In this document: positions 27,523 to 35,324 of the stretch, piece after piece
Layout: each line of letters opens with the position of its first letter
How positions within the stretch are numbered: position 1 is the first letter of the stretch
From: Caballeronia cordobensis
GTDB taxonomy: Bacteria > Pseudomonadota > Gammaproteobacteria > Burkholderiales > Burkholderiaceae
Length of the DNA: 64,000 nt
Assembly: GCF_001544575.2 (NCBI RefSeq)
Contig: NZ_FCNY02000020.1
Coordinates: 62,001-126,000 of the forward strand
Direction of reading: 5' to 3'
The notes under the pieces: model-generated
The model's database searches: none
What the model was told of the DNA's origin: nothing
What the model saw: only the letters and a program-made list of their open reading frames with translations
Translations under genes and position numbers: made by a program

Positions 27523-28397
27523 TTATGTGGCGGACTCATCCATACGAAGATCTGTCCTACGAAGAGCGCAGCGTTAAAGAGAAAGAGCAAGGGAGACAGA
27601 TTGCGCAGGACCGGCGGGATTTCGACCGGCTGTTTCGGGCGCGTATCGACCGACGCATGACTTACCTTAGTACTGAATTTCGCCAGTATGTCGATTTCAT
27701 CCGTCATGAGTTGCGGGTATCGAGTTGGGATGTACCGGTCGATGGTGAAGGCATCACGCGTGTGCTGCGTAGCGCCGTTCAGGATGGCCGCCTCGTGCCC
27801 GCAATCAACCGCAAACGGTATTGGTGGAGCGGGCAAGAGGTGTACAAGTGGTATGCGCCACAATACTGGCCGAAACCAAGCGGCGGCGTCAGCTTCAAAG
27901 GCAAGAGCGGTGACGTTCTGGACTTGCGCGAATTCGCTGCGCTCAAGCGCGCAAACGGCGAATCGGGTCTCGGTTCAGTGCGCGATCTCGCATCCGGCGC
28001 GGGTGGCGCGAGCAGCAGTAGCTTGGACAACGGTTTCGATTGGCTCTGTGCTGTCGAAGCAGTCGCCGAGGCTGCGCTCGGCGGCGTGGGATCGGGCGAT
28101 GACAGCGATAGCGACTCGATGCTCAAAAGCTTCGGAGGTGCTGAGGAAAACGGCGGCGGTTCTTTGCTCGGTGACGTGCAGCCGTTCGCGTATCAGGCGG
28201 ACGTACTGAGCGATGATGTAACAGAGTTGGCGATGCGTGGAGTCAGTGAAGCTCAGGAGGCTGAATGCCATGCACAGTACGAGTTAGAAATGGAAATGTG
28301 CAATGTTAAAACTGCAATGTTAGGCGGCAACCCTCGTGCGTTCGCGCAATGTTCGCAGGAAGCCTTCGGTAACTATCAGACATGTAGGGGTTACTAG
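27408..28397 (+). CDS. Polymorphic-toxin-like protein with twin CX10C tail
   Basis: A 329-residue protein. Residues 1 to about 265 are almost the same as in the 45528 product: FNALYVPLSGGFGWQC, a charged helical region near residues 50-85, YWWSGQEVYKWYAPQYWPKP, then a Gly/Ser/Asp-rich linker (GSGDDSDSDSML). The last 62 residues are unrelated to the paralogue and carry four cysteines at about 287, 298, 315 and 326, spaced as two CX10C pairs around GGNPR, suggesting a disulfide-braced helical hairpin. There is no signal peptide, PAAR or Rhs motif. The perfect GGAGGTGA site supports the start. Two small related genes follow. I infer a conserved delivery/processing half with a swapped effector tail; the activity is unknown. 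Confidence 0.7.
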   Translation: MAFPEWGRSFNALYVPLSGGFGWQCTLMTRREFHQIDWFMWRTHPYEDLSYEERSVKEKEQGRQIAQDRRDFDRLFRARIDRRMTYLSTEFRQYVDFIRHELRVSSWDVPVDGEGITRVLRSAVQDGRLVPAINRKRYWWSGQEVYKWYAPQYWPKPSGGVSFKGKSGDVLDLREFAALKRANGESGLGSVRDLASGAGGASSSSLDNGFDWLCAVEAVAEAALGGVGSGDDSDSDSMLKSFGGAEENGGGSLLGDVQPFAYQADVLSDDVTELAMRGVSEAQEAECHAQYELEMEMCNVKTAMLGGNPRAFAQCSQEAFGNYQTCRGY

Positions 28398-28399
28398 GA

Positions 28400-28690
28400 A
28401 TGAGTACGAAAGATAGGGCGGTGATTACGTATTACGATGACGAAACGCAAACAGTGAAAACTTGCGTTGTTGTGAAAGATCGTATCCAAGGAGCCATTGA
28501 GCGAGCTGTGCAGCATTCGGTGGAGCCCGAGGCAGTCGATGTCCCGATAACTGACGAACATGCACGATTATTAGGGGGATTGACCTTTCTTATCCTCGCA
28601 GCCGGATATCCAGAAATGAGACATCGCTTGCAAATCACCACTAGAGAGCCAATGGACTGGACTCCCGTTTCACGTCCGGACGAAAGTTGA
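28400..28690 (+). CDS. Candidate immunity protein A
   Basis: A 96-residue acidic, soluble protein beginning two bases after the toxin-like gene. Local base composition is unusual: 28441-28500 is 43% G+C by my count, against 78% in 3241-3300. Its C-terminal half (TDEHARLLGG...ILAAGYPEMRHRL) aligns with the 28894 product (DDEFARRLGV...LIALGQPDIKKYI), so the two are probably duplicated relatives. Immunity function is inferred from position and size only; I know no family for it. Confidence 0.6.
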   Translation: MSTKDRAVITYYDDETQTVKTCVVVKDRIQGAIERAVQHSVEPEAVDVPITDEHARLLGGLTFLILAAGYPEMRHRLQITTREPMDWTPVSRPDES

Positions 28691-28894
28691 TATGAACGAA
28701 GAGGCACTACATCCGCGAGCACAAGAAAATTACCGAGCCGAGCAAATGGGGGGTATGACGATCCTTCGCGTCGGGTTGGTCCGGTGCGAATTCAATGGCG
28801 CATCGGACTTGGGAACGCAGTGGGTGGCGCACGAGGCGCTGCCCTGCGTTTACAAAAGGCATTCGACTACTACCAACAACGCAGAGGGTCTTAA
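28691..28894 (+). pseudogene. Possible frameshifted toxin-tail remnant between two immunity genes
   Basis: From 28692 one frame reads MNEEALHPRAQENYRAEQMGG up to a run of six G at 28748-28753. After it a different frame continues YDDPSRRVGPVRIQW...LQKAFDYYQQRRGS to a TAA at 28892-28894, which overlaps the next ATG as TAATG. A frame change at the G tract would join them into about 69 residues. In polymorphic toxin loci, displaced toxin tails often sit just before an extra immunity gene. Could also be two chance open frames. Confidence 0.35.
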
Positions 28895-29169
28895 TGGCTA
28901 CGCATCAACCTTATTCCGTGGCTCTTACGTATCTCGAAGATCAGCAGATGCTGTCCGTTCGTGCGATTGAGCCCGCCAAGATCGCACCGCTACTGACAGG
29001 GAAACTCGAACTGCCGATCTTGCTTGACGAGTTCGATTTCAAGCTGGACGATGAGTTTGCACGCCGGCTAGGCGTTGCCGTCCTTAATCTGATCGCACTC
29101 GGCCAGCCAGATATCAAAAAATACATTTCGGCAACGCAAGCGACAATCAACAAGCCCACACAACGGTAA
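28894..29169 (+). CDS. Candidate immunity protein B
   Basis: A 91-residue protein (MATHQPYSVALTYLEDQQ...). The start at 28894 is supported by AGAGGG eight bases upstream and a TAATG overlap with the preceding open stretch. The pattern DEFARRLG...LIALGQPD matches the 28400 product, and both begin with a beta-strand-like YY/LTY-DD segment, so the two genes look like diverged copies. Probably protects against a related toxin variant; inference only. Confidence 0.6.
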   Translation: MATHQPYSVALTYLEDQQMLSVRAIEPAKIAPLLTGKLELPILLDEFDFKLDDEFARRLGVAVLNLIALGQPDIKKYISATQATINKPTQR

Positions 29170-29207
29170 AGTACGATGTGCTCGAAAACACCGCGTGACG
29201 TCCATCA

Positions 29208-29270
29208 TCACGCCATCCGCGCTTCAACCCGAAACCCCCGCCGCGCATAAAACCGCGGCAACTCATGCTT
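29208..29270 (-). pseudogene. C-terminal scrap of a GNAT-type acetyltransferase
   Basis: The minus strand reads KHELPRFYARRGFRVEARMA then stop. FYARRGFRV matches the common C-terminal GNAT strand (FYxRxGF). No start or remaining domain is present. A second minus-strand tail (RIPDYVEVFTGVRPKKA, stop at 29263) overlaps it in another frame and I do not recognise it. Confidence 0.3.
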
Positions 29271-29383
29271 TCTTCGGCCGCACGCCCGTGAAGACTTCGA
29301 CGTAATCCGGAATGCGCATCATCCGGACGGCCATGTCCTCGGTTATGAAACGTGAGATGTTTCCGCGTAGCCGGCCTAGCCGC

Positions 29384-29605
29384 AACAACATCCTCGCGTA
29401 CAAGGACGAAGTGGTGCCGTGGATGAAAGATCTCGTCGACGAGTGCCACGCGCACGGCGCGAAGGTGATGATCCAGTTGACGCATCTTGGCCGCCGCCCG
29501 CGCTGGGACCAAGGAGACTGGCTGCCCGCCGTGTCGCCGTCGCATAACCGCGAGCCGTCGCATCGCGCGTTTCCGAAGAAGATGGAGGACTGGGATATCG
29601 AGCGC
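29384..29605 (+). pseudogene. Fragment of an Old Yellow Enzyme-type NADH:flavin oxidoreductase
   Basis: About 74 codons read NNILAYKDEVVPWMKDL, then HAHGAKVMIQLTHLGRRPRWD, then the VSPSHNREPSHRAF region. This is the early barrel segment of FMN-dependent oxidoreductases like DgcA (dimethylglycine demethylase). The usual N-terminus (FKPLTIRGKTLRNRI type) and the whole C-terminal two thirds are missing; reading then runs into the antisense of the 29681 gene. A decayed remnant, probably left by rearrangement at the edge of the toxin island. Confidence 0.7.
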
Positions 29606-29680
29606 ATGACCAGCTTTCTCGCATCAGCGATGCAGTCGCGGCGCGCAACACGCACGCCGCGATTCATGATGCACTGCCTC

Positions 29681-30730
29681 TCACTTCTCGATCTGCTGAT
29701 TCCAGCGCTTGTCCCACTGCGCGCGATTCGCGTTGATCGTGTCCCAGTCCACGACGGTCACTTTCTTCACGAGCGCATTGAGATCGCCGAGATTCTTGTC
29801 CATCTCGGGCGTCATCTTCGCCTGCGAGTTGGTGGGAATCTGCTTGCCCGCTTCGGCTGCCTTCGTCTGCGCAGGCGCGGACAGCAGGAACTGCGCGAGT
29901 TTTTGCGCAAGCGCCGGGTCCGGATTGTTCTTCACGACGCACAGATCGACGAGCAGCAGCACCGCGCCTTCCTTCGGCGCGACATAGGCGACCGGCAAGC
30001 CCTTGTCCTTCAGATCGCCGATAGCGGTCGGCGTGAGCGGAAAGAGGCCGGCTTCGCCCGTCGTGATCATCTCCGAGAGCTTGGCCGAGTTCGGAATGTA
30101 TTCGACGACATTCGGGCCGACCGTCGTCGCCCATTTGCTGAAGCCCGGCTCGACGTTCTTCTCGCTTCCGCCGAGCAGACGGTTGATCGCGAGGAAGCCG
30201 TGCAGGCCGAACGTGCTGCTCGACGCCGACTGGAACACGACCTTGCCCTTGTACTTCGGATCGGCGAAATCCATCCACGAGGTCGGCGGCGCCCAGCCCT
30301 TTTCCTTGAAGAGCTTCGTGTTGTAGCCGATGCCCGTCATGCCGAGCTGCACGCCCGCGCCCATGTCGTCCTTCAGGCGCGCGAACGGATAGAGCTCCTT
30401 GAGCACGGGCGAATCGTCGAGCTTCTCGCACACTCCCATGCTGACCGCGCGCGCCATCACGCCGTCATCGAGAAACGCGACGTGGATCTGCGGGCTGTTG
30501 CGGTTCGCGAGCAGTTTCGCGAGCACATCGGACGACGTGCCCGGCACCACGACGACCTTCACGTTGTTGGCCTTTTCGAAATCGGGCAGAACGCCGCTCG
30601 TATAGGCCTTTTCCATCGGCCCGCCGTTCATGCCGATATAGATAGTCTTGCTCTGCGACCAGGCGGACGTCGACGCGACGCCGAGAGCGACGAGCGCGGC
30701 AAGCGAGGCGAGTGTGCGGGACAGCTTCAT
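29681..30730 (-). CDS. Periplasmic polyamine-type binding protein (PotD-like)
   Basis: A 349-residue secreted protein: signal peptide MKLSRTLASLAALVALGVAS...AWSQ, then the mature start KTIYIGMNGGPMEKAYTSG. Domain landmarks are GMTGIGYNTKLFKEKGWAPPTSW and WDTINANRAQWDKRWN. It is the last gene of a seven-gene minus-strand operon and the binding protein for the permeases at 33596 and 34407. Confidence 0.93.
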   Translation of the reverse strand: MKLSRTLASLAALVALGVASTSAWSQSKTIYIGMNGGPMEKAYTSGVLPDFEKANNVKVVVVPGTSSDVLAKLLANRNSPQIHVAFLDDGVMARAVSMGVCEKLDDSPVLKELYPFARLKDDMGAGVQLGMTGIGYNTKLFKEKGWAPPTSWMDFADPKYKGKVVFQSASSSTFGLHGFLAINRLLGGSEKNVEPGFSKWATTVGPNVVEYIPNSAKLSEMITTGEAGLFPLTPTAIGDLKDKGLPVAYVAPKEGAVLLLVDLCVVKNNPDPALAQKLAQFLLSAPAQTKAAEAGKQIPTNSQAKMTPEMDKNLGDLNALVKKVTVVDWDTINANRAQWDKRWNQQIEK

Positions 30731-30744
30731 CGTGTTTGTCCTTG

Positions 30745-31890
30745 TTATGGCAGGGGAGTAGCGGCAAGCGGCATGAGGCTGAACCGGCCGATGGAAAATG
30801 CGTCGATCGGCGTGGCGGTTTCGCCGTGCGCGACGAGATCGGCGAGCACTTCGCCGACGCCGGGCGCGAGCAGAAAGCCGCCGCCCGAAAAACCGAATGC
30901 ATGCAGTAGACGCGGCGTGGTGCGGCTCGGCCCGATGACCGGATTGCTATCGGGCGTCTCGCCTTCCACGCCGCTCCAGGTGCGGATCAGCAGCGCATCG
31001 CGCAGCGCGGGCAGGAGCGCGCACGCATCGCGCATGACGGCGCGCGTCGTGGCCGTCGATGGCTGCGCGTATTCGCCGTCGCCATGTCCGCGTCCGCCGC
31101 CGATCACGCAGTTGCCGCGCTCGACCTGGCGCGCATAGATGCCGCCGCCGACCACGCCGAGACTATGGCCGATGAAAAGTGGCAACGGCTCGGTCACCCA
31201 CATGTTCGGATAGATGGCCTTCATCGGCACGCTTTCGCCGAAGCTGCCCGCGATGCGGTTCGCCCACGCGCCCGCGCTGTTGACGAGCCAGTCGGCACTG
31301 ATGCGCTCGCCGCCCGCGCGCATCTGAAAGCGCGTGCCGTCGAAGACGATATCGGTCAGTTCGGTCTGCTCGCGCACGTCCGCGCCCGCGCGGCGCGCGG
31401 CGTGGGCGAAACCCGGCGAGACGAGACGCGGATTCGCATGGCCGTCGGTCGGACACAGCGAGCCGCCGATCGCCGCGGGTCCGAGCCACGGATAGCGCTT
31501 GCGGAACGCCTCGCCTGTCAGCACCTGCGATTCGACGCCGTGTTCGCGCGCCATCGCGGACCATTCATCGAGGACATCGAGATCGGCTGCGCGCCGCGCG
31601 AGCCGCAGATGGCCCGACACGACGAACTCGCCGTCGATGCCGATCAGTTCCGGCAGGCGGTCATACACGCGGCGCGCGCGCACGGCGAGCGGCAATTGCT
31701 CGGCGGTGCGGCCCTGCGTGCGCACGCCGCCGTAGTTCACGCCGCTCGCCTGCGCGCCGCAGAAGCGCCGTTCGACGAGGGCGACGCGCAGGCCCTTCTT
31801 CGCAAGCGCGAGCGCCGTCGACGAGCCGACGAGCCCGCCGCCCGCGATCACGACATCGTAGTGATTCACACTCGGGCGCGCATCACTCAT
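30745..31890 (-). CDS. FAD-dependent amine/amino-acid dehydrogenase, DadA/OoxB type (beta-type subunit)
   Basis: A 381-residue DAO-family flavoprotein with DVVIAGGGLVGSSTALALAKKG, CGAQASGVNYGGVRTQGR and C-terminal LHAFGFSGGGFLLAPGVGE. It is clearly paralogous to the 6871 product (shared QASGVNxGGVRxQGR). The start at 31890 (MSDARPS) overlaps the upstream stop by eight bases. Catalytic subunit of the second three-part dehydrogenase in the window. Confidence 0.91.
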   Translation of the reverse strand: MSDARPSVNHYDVVIAGGGLVGSSTALALAKKGLRVALVERRFCGAQASGVNYGGVRTQGRTAEQLPLAVRARRVYDRLPELIGIDGEFVVSGHLRLARRAADLDVLDEWSAMAREHGVESQVLTGEAFRKRYPWLGPAAIGGSLCPTDGHANPRLVSPGFAHAARRAGADVREQTELTDIVFDGTRFQMRAGGERISADWLVNSAGAWANRIAGSFGESVPMKAIYPNMWVTEPLPLFIGHSLGVVGGGIYARQVERGNCVIGGGRGHGDGEYAQPSTATTRAVMRDACALLPALRDALLIRTWSGVEGETPDSNPVIGPSRTTPRLLHAFGFSGGGFLLAPGVGEVLADLVAHGETATPIDAFSIGRFSLMPLAATPLP

Positions 31891-33304
31891 CGTGGGCTTC
31901 CTCGGGCTGCATCTGCACGCCGTCGTCATAGAGCATCGGCGTGATCGGAATCGGCTTGACGGGCGCCTGGCTGCGCAGCCGGCCCGCATCGGCGGGCGTC
32001 TTGCCGGTCTCCGCGCACAGCAGCGCGACGGCGGATTCGCCGCACATGCGGCCCTGGCAGCGGCCCATGCCGATGCGCGTGAGCGCCTTCAGCCGATTGA
32101 CCTCGGTGGCGAGACCGCTGCGGATGCACGCGCGCATCGCGCCCGCGGTGACGTCCTCGCAGCGGCAGACGACGAGATCGTCGGGCCAGCTTTGTGCGGC
32201 GTCGGCAGGCGGCGCGAACGCATGCTCGATGCCCGCGCGAAACGCCGCGATGCGTCCGAGTTCGTGTTCGAGCTTCATCGCGTGATGCCGGTTCGACGCA
32301 ACGCCGATGTCTTCGAGCAGCGCGAGCGCGGCACGGCGTCCGGCGAGTTCGGCGGCGTCCGCGCCGGCGATGCCCGCGCCATCGCCCGCGAGATAGACGT
32401 TGGGCACGGAGCTGCGTCCCGCCGCATCGCGCTCCGGCAGCCAGCAGCGGTTCAGCGCGTCGAAACGGAAGCGGCAACCGGCGAGATCGGCGAGCTGCGT
32501 TTCGGGCCTGAGGCCGAAGCCCATGCCGACCGCATCGCAATCGAGCGCGCGCGCGTCGCCGCGCTGCGTGCGCCAGCGAATGCCGCTCACCGCGCTGTCT
32601 CCGCCTCCGTCAATGCGGTCGAGCGTCACGCCGCGCTCGATGCGCACGCCGCGCGCATGCAGCCATCCCACGTAATAGAGGCCCTTGGCGAACGTCGAAG
32701 GCTGATTGAGCATGCGCGGCGCGGCTGCGGCCTGACGCGAAAGCGGGCTCGTATCGAGCACGGCCGCCACGTTCGCGCCCGCCTTCACGTATTGATACGC
32801 GACGAGGTACAGCAACGGCCCCGTGCCCGCGAGCACTACGCGCGAGCCGATCGCGCAGCCTTGCGCCTTCAGCGCGACCTGCGCGCCGCCGAGCGTGTAG
32901 ACGCCCGCGAGCGTCCAGCCGGGCAGCGGCACGATGCGGTCGGTCGCGCCGCTCGCGATGATCAGATGCGTGAACGGCACGCTCGCTTCGCGGCCCGCAT
33001 GAAGCGTGTCGAGACGGTTTGGCTCGCACGCCCAGGCGAGCGTGTCGGGGCGATAGTCGATGTGCGGCAGCAGCGTCGCCATCGTGTCGTGCACGGCTTC
33101 GGCTTTCTTCGCTTCGAAGCCATAGAGCGTCGAGGCGCTGCGTCGGAACCCGGCATCGGCGGGCGGCTGCCGGTAGATCTGCCCGCCCCAGCGCGCGTTT
33201 TCGTCGATGACGACAGGGCGCAGGCCCGCCGCGACGAGCGTCTGTGCCGCGCGCACGCCCGCCGGCCCGGCGCCGACGATCGCCACACGATGCGCCTCGC
33301 TCAT
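31883..33304 (-). CDS. FAD/NAD(P)-dependent oxidoreductase with C-terminal [2Fe-2S] domain (alpha-type subunit)
   Basis: About 473 residues with VAIVGAGPAGVRAAQTL, GGQIYRQ, the second motif VVLAGTGPLLYLVAYQ and the C-terminal cluster motif VCRCEDVTAG ... GMGRCQGRMCGE. Paralogue of the 5489 product. The start at 33304 overlaps the stop of the [2Fe-2S] gene (ATGA). Gene order gamma-alpha-beta is the same as in the first cluster. Confidence 0.92.
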   Translation of the reverse strand: MSEAHRVAIVGAGPAGVRAAQTLVAAGLRPVVIDENARWGGQIYRQPPADAGFRRSASTLYGFEAKKAEAVHDTMATLLPHIDYRPDTLAWACEPNRLDTLHAGREASVPFTHLIIASGATDRIVPLPGWTLAGVYTLGGAQVALKAQGCAIGSRVVLAGTGPLLYLVAYQYVKAGANVAAVLDTSPLSRQAAAAPRMLNQPSTFAKGLYYVGWLHARGVRIERGVTLDRIDGGGDSAVSGIRWRTQRGDARALDCDAVGMGFGLRPETQLADLAGCRFRFDALNRCWLPERDAAGRSSVPNVYLAGDGAGIAGADAAELAGRRAALALLEDIGVASNRHHAMKLEHELGRIAAFRAGIEHAFAPPADAAQSWPDDLVVCRCEDVTAGAMRACIRSGLATEVNRLKALTRIGMGRCQGRMCGESAVALLCAETGKTPADAGRLRSQAPVKPIPITPMLYDDGVQMQPEEAHDE

Positions 33305-33591
33305 TGCGCTGCCTCCGTGACCACGCGCATGCCCGCTTCGACGCGCGTCGAACAGGCGCGCATGCGCTTGCCGCTTTCGTCGCGCACCCAGCAGTCCTGA
33401 CACGCGCCGATGAGGCAAAAGCCCGCGCGCGGCTTGCCGCTGAATTCGCTCTGACGCACGTGACGCTGCCGCATGAGGATCGCGGTCAGGAGCGTATCGC
33501 CCGCGAGCGCTTCGGTCGCGACGCCATCGAGCATGAAGGGAATGCGCGCGCGTTCCGTCTCGGCGAGTCGAATGAATTGAGGATTAACCAT
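33301..33591 (-). CDS. (2Fe-2S)-binding small subunit
   Basis: A 96-residue ferredoxin-like subunit with GFCLIGACQDCWV and RACSTRVEAG; cysteine pattern and length match the 5193 product. Four bases separate it from the permease stop upstream, so importer and dehydrogenase are co-transcribed. Confidence 0.91.
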   Translation of the reverse strand: MVNPQFIRLAETERARIPFMLDGVATEALAGDTLLTAILMRQRHVRQSEFSGKPRAGFCLIGACQDCWVRDESGKRMRACSTRVEAGMRVVTEAAQ

Positions 33592-33595
33592 GATG

Positions 33596-34390
33596 TCAGT
33601 GCTGACCGATCAGAATGCGGTTGAGCCCGTACACGCGATCGAGCAGCAGCATCGCGCCCGCGGTGATGAAGATCACGAGCGCGGAGACGGACGCCATCAT
33701 CGGATCGATCGATTCGGTCGCGTACATGTACATGCGCACGGGCAGCGTGACGGTCTGCGGCGACGTCACGAAGACCGACATCGTGAGTTCGTCGAAACTG
33801 TTGATGAAGGCGAGCAGCCAGCCGCCGGTGATGCCGGGCAGGATCATCGGCCAGGTGACGCGGCGAAACGTGGTCCACGCGCTCGCGCCGAGCGAGGCCG
33901 CCGCGTGCTCGATGCTGCGGTCCATGCCGCTCACCGACGCGAGCACGAGCCGCATCACGAACGGCGTGATGACGACCATGTGCGCGAGCACGAGCCACGC
34001 GAACGAACCGGTCGCGCCGATCATCGCGAAGAAGCGCAGCATGGCGATGCCGAGCACGAGGCCGGGAATCACGAGCGGCGAAAGCAGGAGCGCGTTCAGA
34101 AAGCCGCGCCCCGGAAAGCGCGCGCGGCCGATCGCGAGTCCCGCCGGCAATGCGATCACGAGCGAGAGCGTCGCCGACGCGAACGCGAGCTTCACGCTGT
34201 TGAAGAACGCCGAGATGAAGTCGGGATAGTCGAGAATCGCGCGGAACCAGCGCAGCGACAGCCCGCGCGTGGGCAGCGTGAGCGTTTCCTCGGGCGTGAA
34301 CGCCACGAGCACGACGATGACGAGCGGCGCGAGCACGAACAGGATCACGATCGTATGGAACGCCAGCGCGAGAGGACCGTTTTTACGCAT
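33596..34390 (-). CDS. ABC transporter permease, PotC type
   Basis: A 264-residue permease with the EAA loop EHAAASLGASAWTTFRRVTWPMI and SFDELTMSVFVTSP typical of PotC. The start at 34390 (MRKNGP) was preferred over an in-frame ATG at 34426, because it lies after the upstream stop and has GAGGCG ahead of it. Confidence 0.92.
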   Translation of the reverse strand: MRKNGPLALAFHTIVILFVLAPLVIVVLVAFTPEETLTLPTRGLSLRWFRAILDYPDFISAFFNSVKLAFASATLSLVIALPAGLAIGRARFPGRGFLNALLLSPLVIPGLVLGIAMLRFFAMIGATGSFAWLVLAHMVVITPFVMRLVLASVSGMDRSIEHAAASLGASAWTTFRRVTWPMILPGITGGWLLAFINSFDELTMSVFVTSPQTVTLPVRMYMYATESIDPMMASVSALVIFITAGAMLLLDRVYGLNRILIGQH

Positions 34391-34406
34391 GATGGATCGC
34401 CTCGTG

Positions 34407-35324
34407 TTAGCCCATGCTGCGCGCATAGCGGCGCTCGAGCACGCGGTAGTAGGTGAGCATCACGACGAGATTCGCGACCAGCAGCAGGAGCGCGATGGTC
34501 GCGCCGAGCGGCCAGTTCATCGAGCTCAGGAACTGGTCGTAGACGGTCGTGGCCGCCACCTTCAGACGCCTGCCGCCGAGCAGGCCGGGAATCGCGAACG
34601 CGCTCGCGGAGAGGCCGAACACCATCAGACTGCCCGACAGAATGCCCGGCACGAGTTGCGGCAGCACGATGCGCCACAACGTGACGGCGGGCGAGGCCAT
34701 CAGCGAGAGCGCGGCGTTTTCCGTCTGCGGATCGATACGCTGCAGCGCGGTCCACACCGGAATCACCATGAACGGCAGCATCACATGCACGAGCGCGATG
34801 ACGATCGCGAAGTTCGTGTAGAGCAGCTTGTAGGGGCCCATGCCGAACGCGCCGAACAACTGGTTCACGAGCCCGTTCACGTTGAGCAGCATGCTCCAGC
34901 CGAACGCGCGCACGACCACCGAGACGAGCAGCGGCGCGAGGATCACGAGCAGAAAGACGGAGCGCCACGGATCGCCCATGCGCGACAGGATGTACGCCTC
35001 GGGCGTGCCGATCACGATGCACAGCAAGGTCACGAGCGCGGCGATGCCGAACGTGCGCAGAAAGATCGTGTGGAAATACTCGGAGCCGAGCACTTCGGCG
35101 TAGTTATGCAGATCGAAGGCGGCGACCGGCCCGATCGACGGGTCGAAGCGGTAGAAGGTCAGTGCGAGCGTCATCGCGAGCGGCACGATCACGAGCACGG
35201 AGAAGAGCAGCAGCGCGGGCGCGCTCATCATCCACAAGGGGAGATAGGCGTGCCACGGCGCGCGTTTCGTGCCGGGCGAAGACGCGCTGGCGGCGGGTTC
35301 GGACGTGCGCAGCGTGCTATCCAC
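34407..35324 (-). CDS. ABC transporter permease, PotB type
   Basis: A 305-residue permease with about 25 polar residues before the first membrane helix. The EAA loop is NAALSLMASPAVTLWRIVLPQL. It starts eight bases inside the upstream ATPase gene, so translation is coupled. Forms the membrane channel with the 33596 product. Confidence 0.92.
   Translation of the reverse strand: MDSTLRTSEPAASASSPGTKRAPWHAYLPLWMMSAPALLLFSVLVIVPLAMTLALTFYRFDPSIGPVAAFDLHNYAEVLGSEYFHTIFLRTFGIAALVTLLCIVIGTPEAYILSRMGDPWRSVFLLVILAPLLVSVVVRAFGWSMLLNVNGLVNQLFGAFGMGPYKLLYTNFAIVIALVHVMLPFMVIPVWTALQRIDPQTENAALSLMASPAVTLWRIVLPQLVPGILSGSLMVFGLSASAFAIPGLLGGRRLKVAATTVYDQFLSSMNWPLGATIALLLLVANLVVMLTYYRVLERRYARSMG

Noticed and set aside
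28692-28970. A separate 92-residue protein gene
   Set aside because: It runs through the ribosome site and start of the better supported 28894 gene. Only its first part looks protein-like, so it is treated as part of a remnant.
29312-31138. A 608-codon + strand frame starting with oxidoreductase-like residues
   Set aside because: Only codons at 29384-29605 resemble the family; the rest is antisense to the binding-protein and flavoprotein genes.
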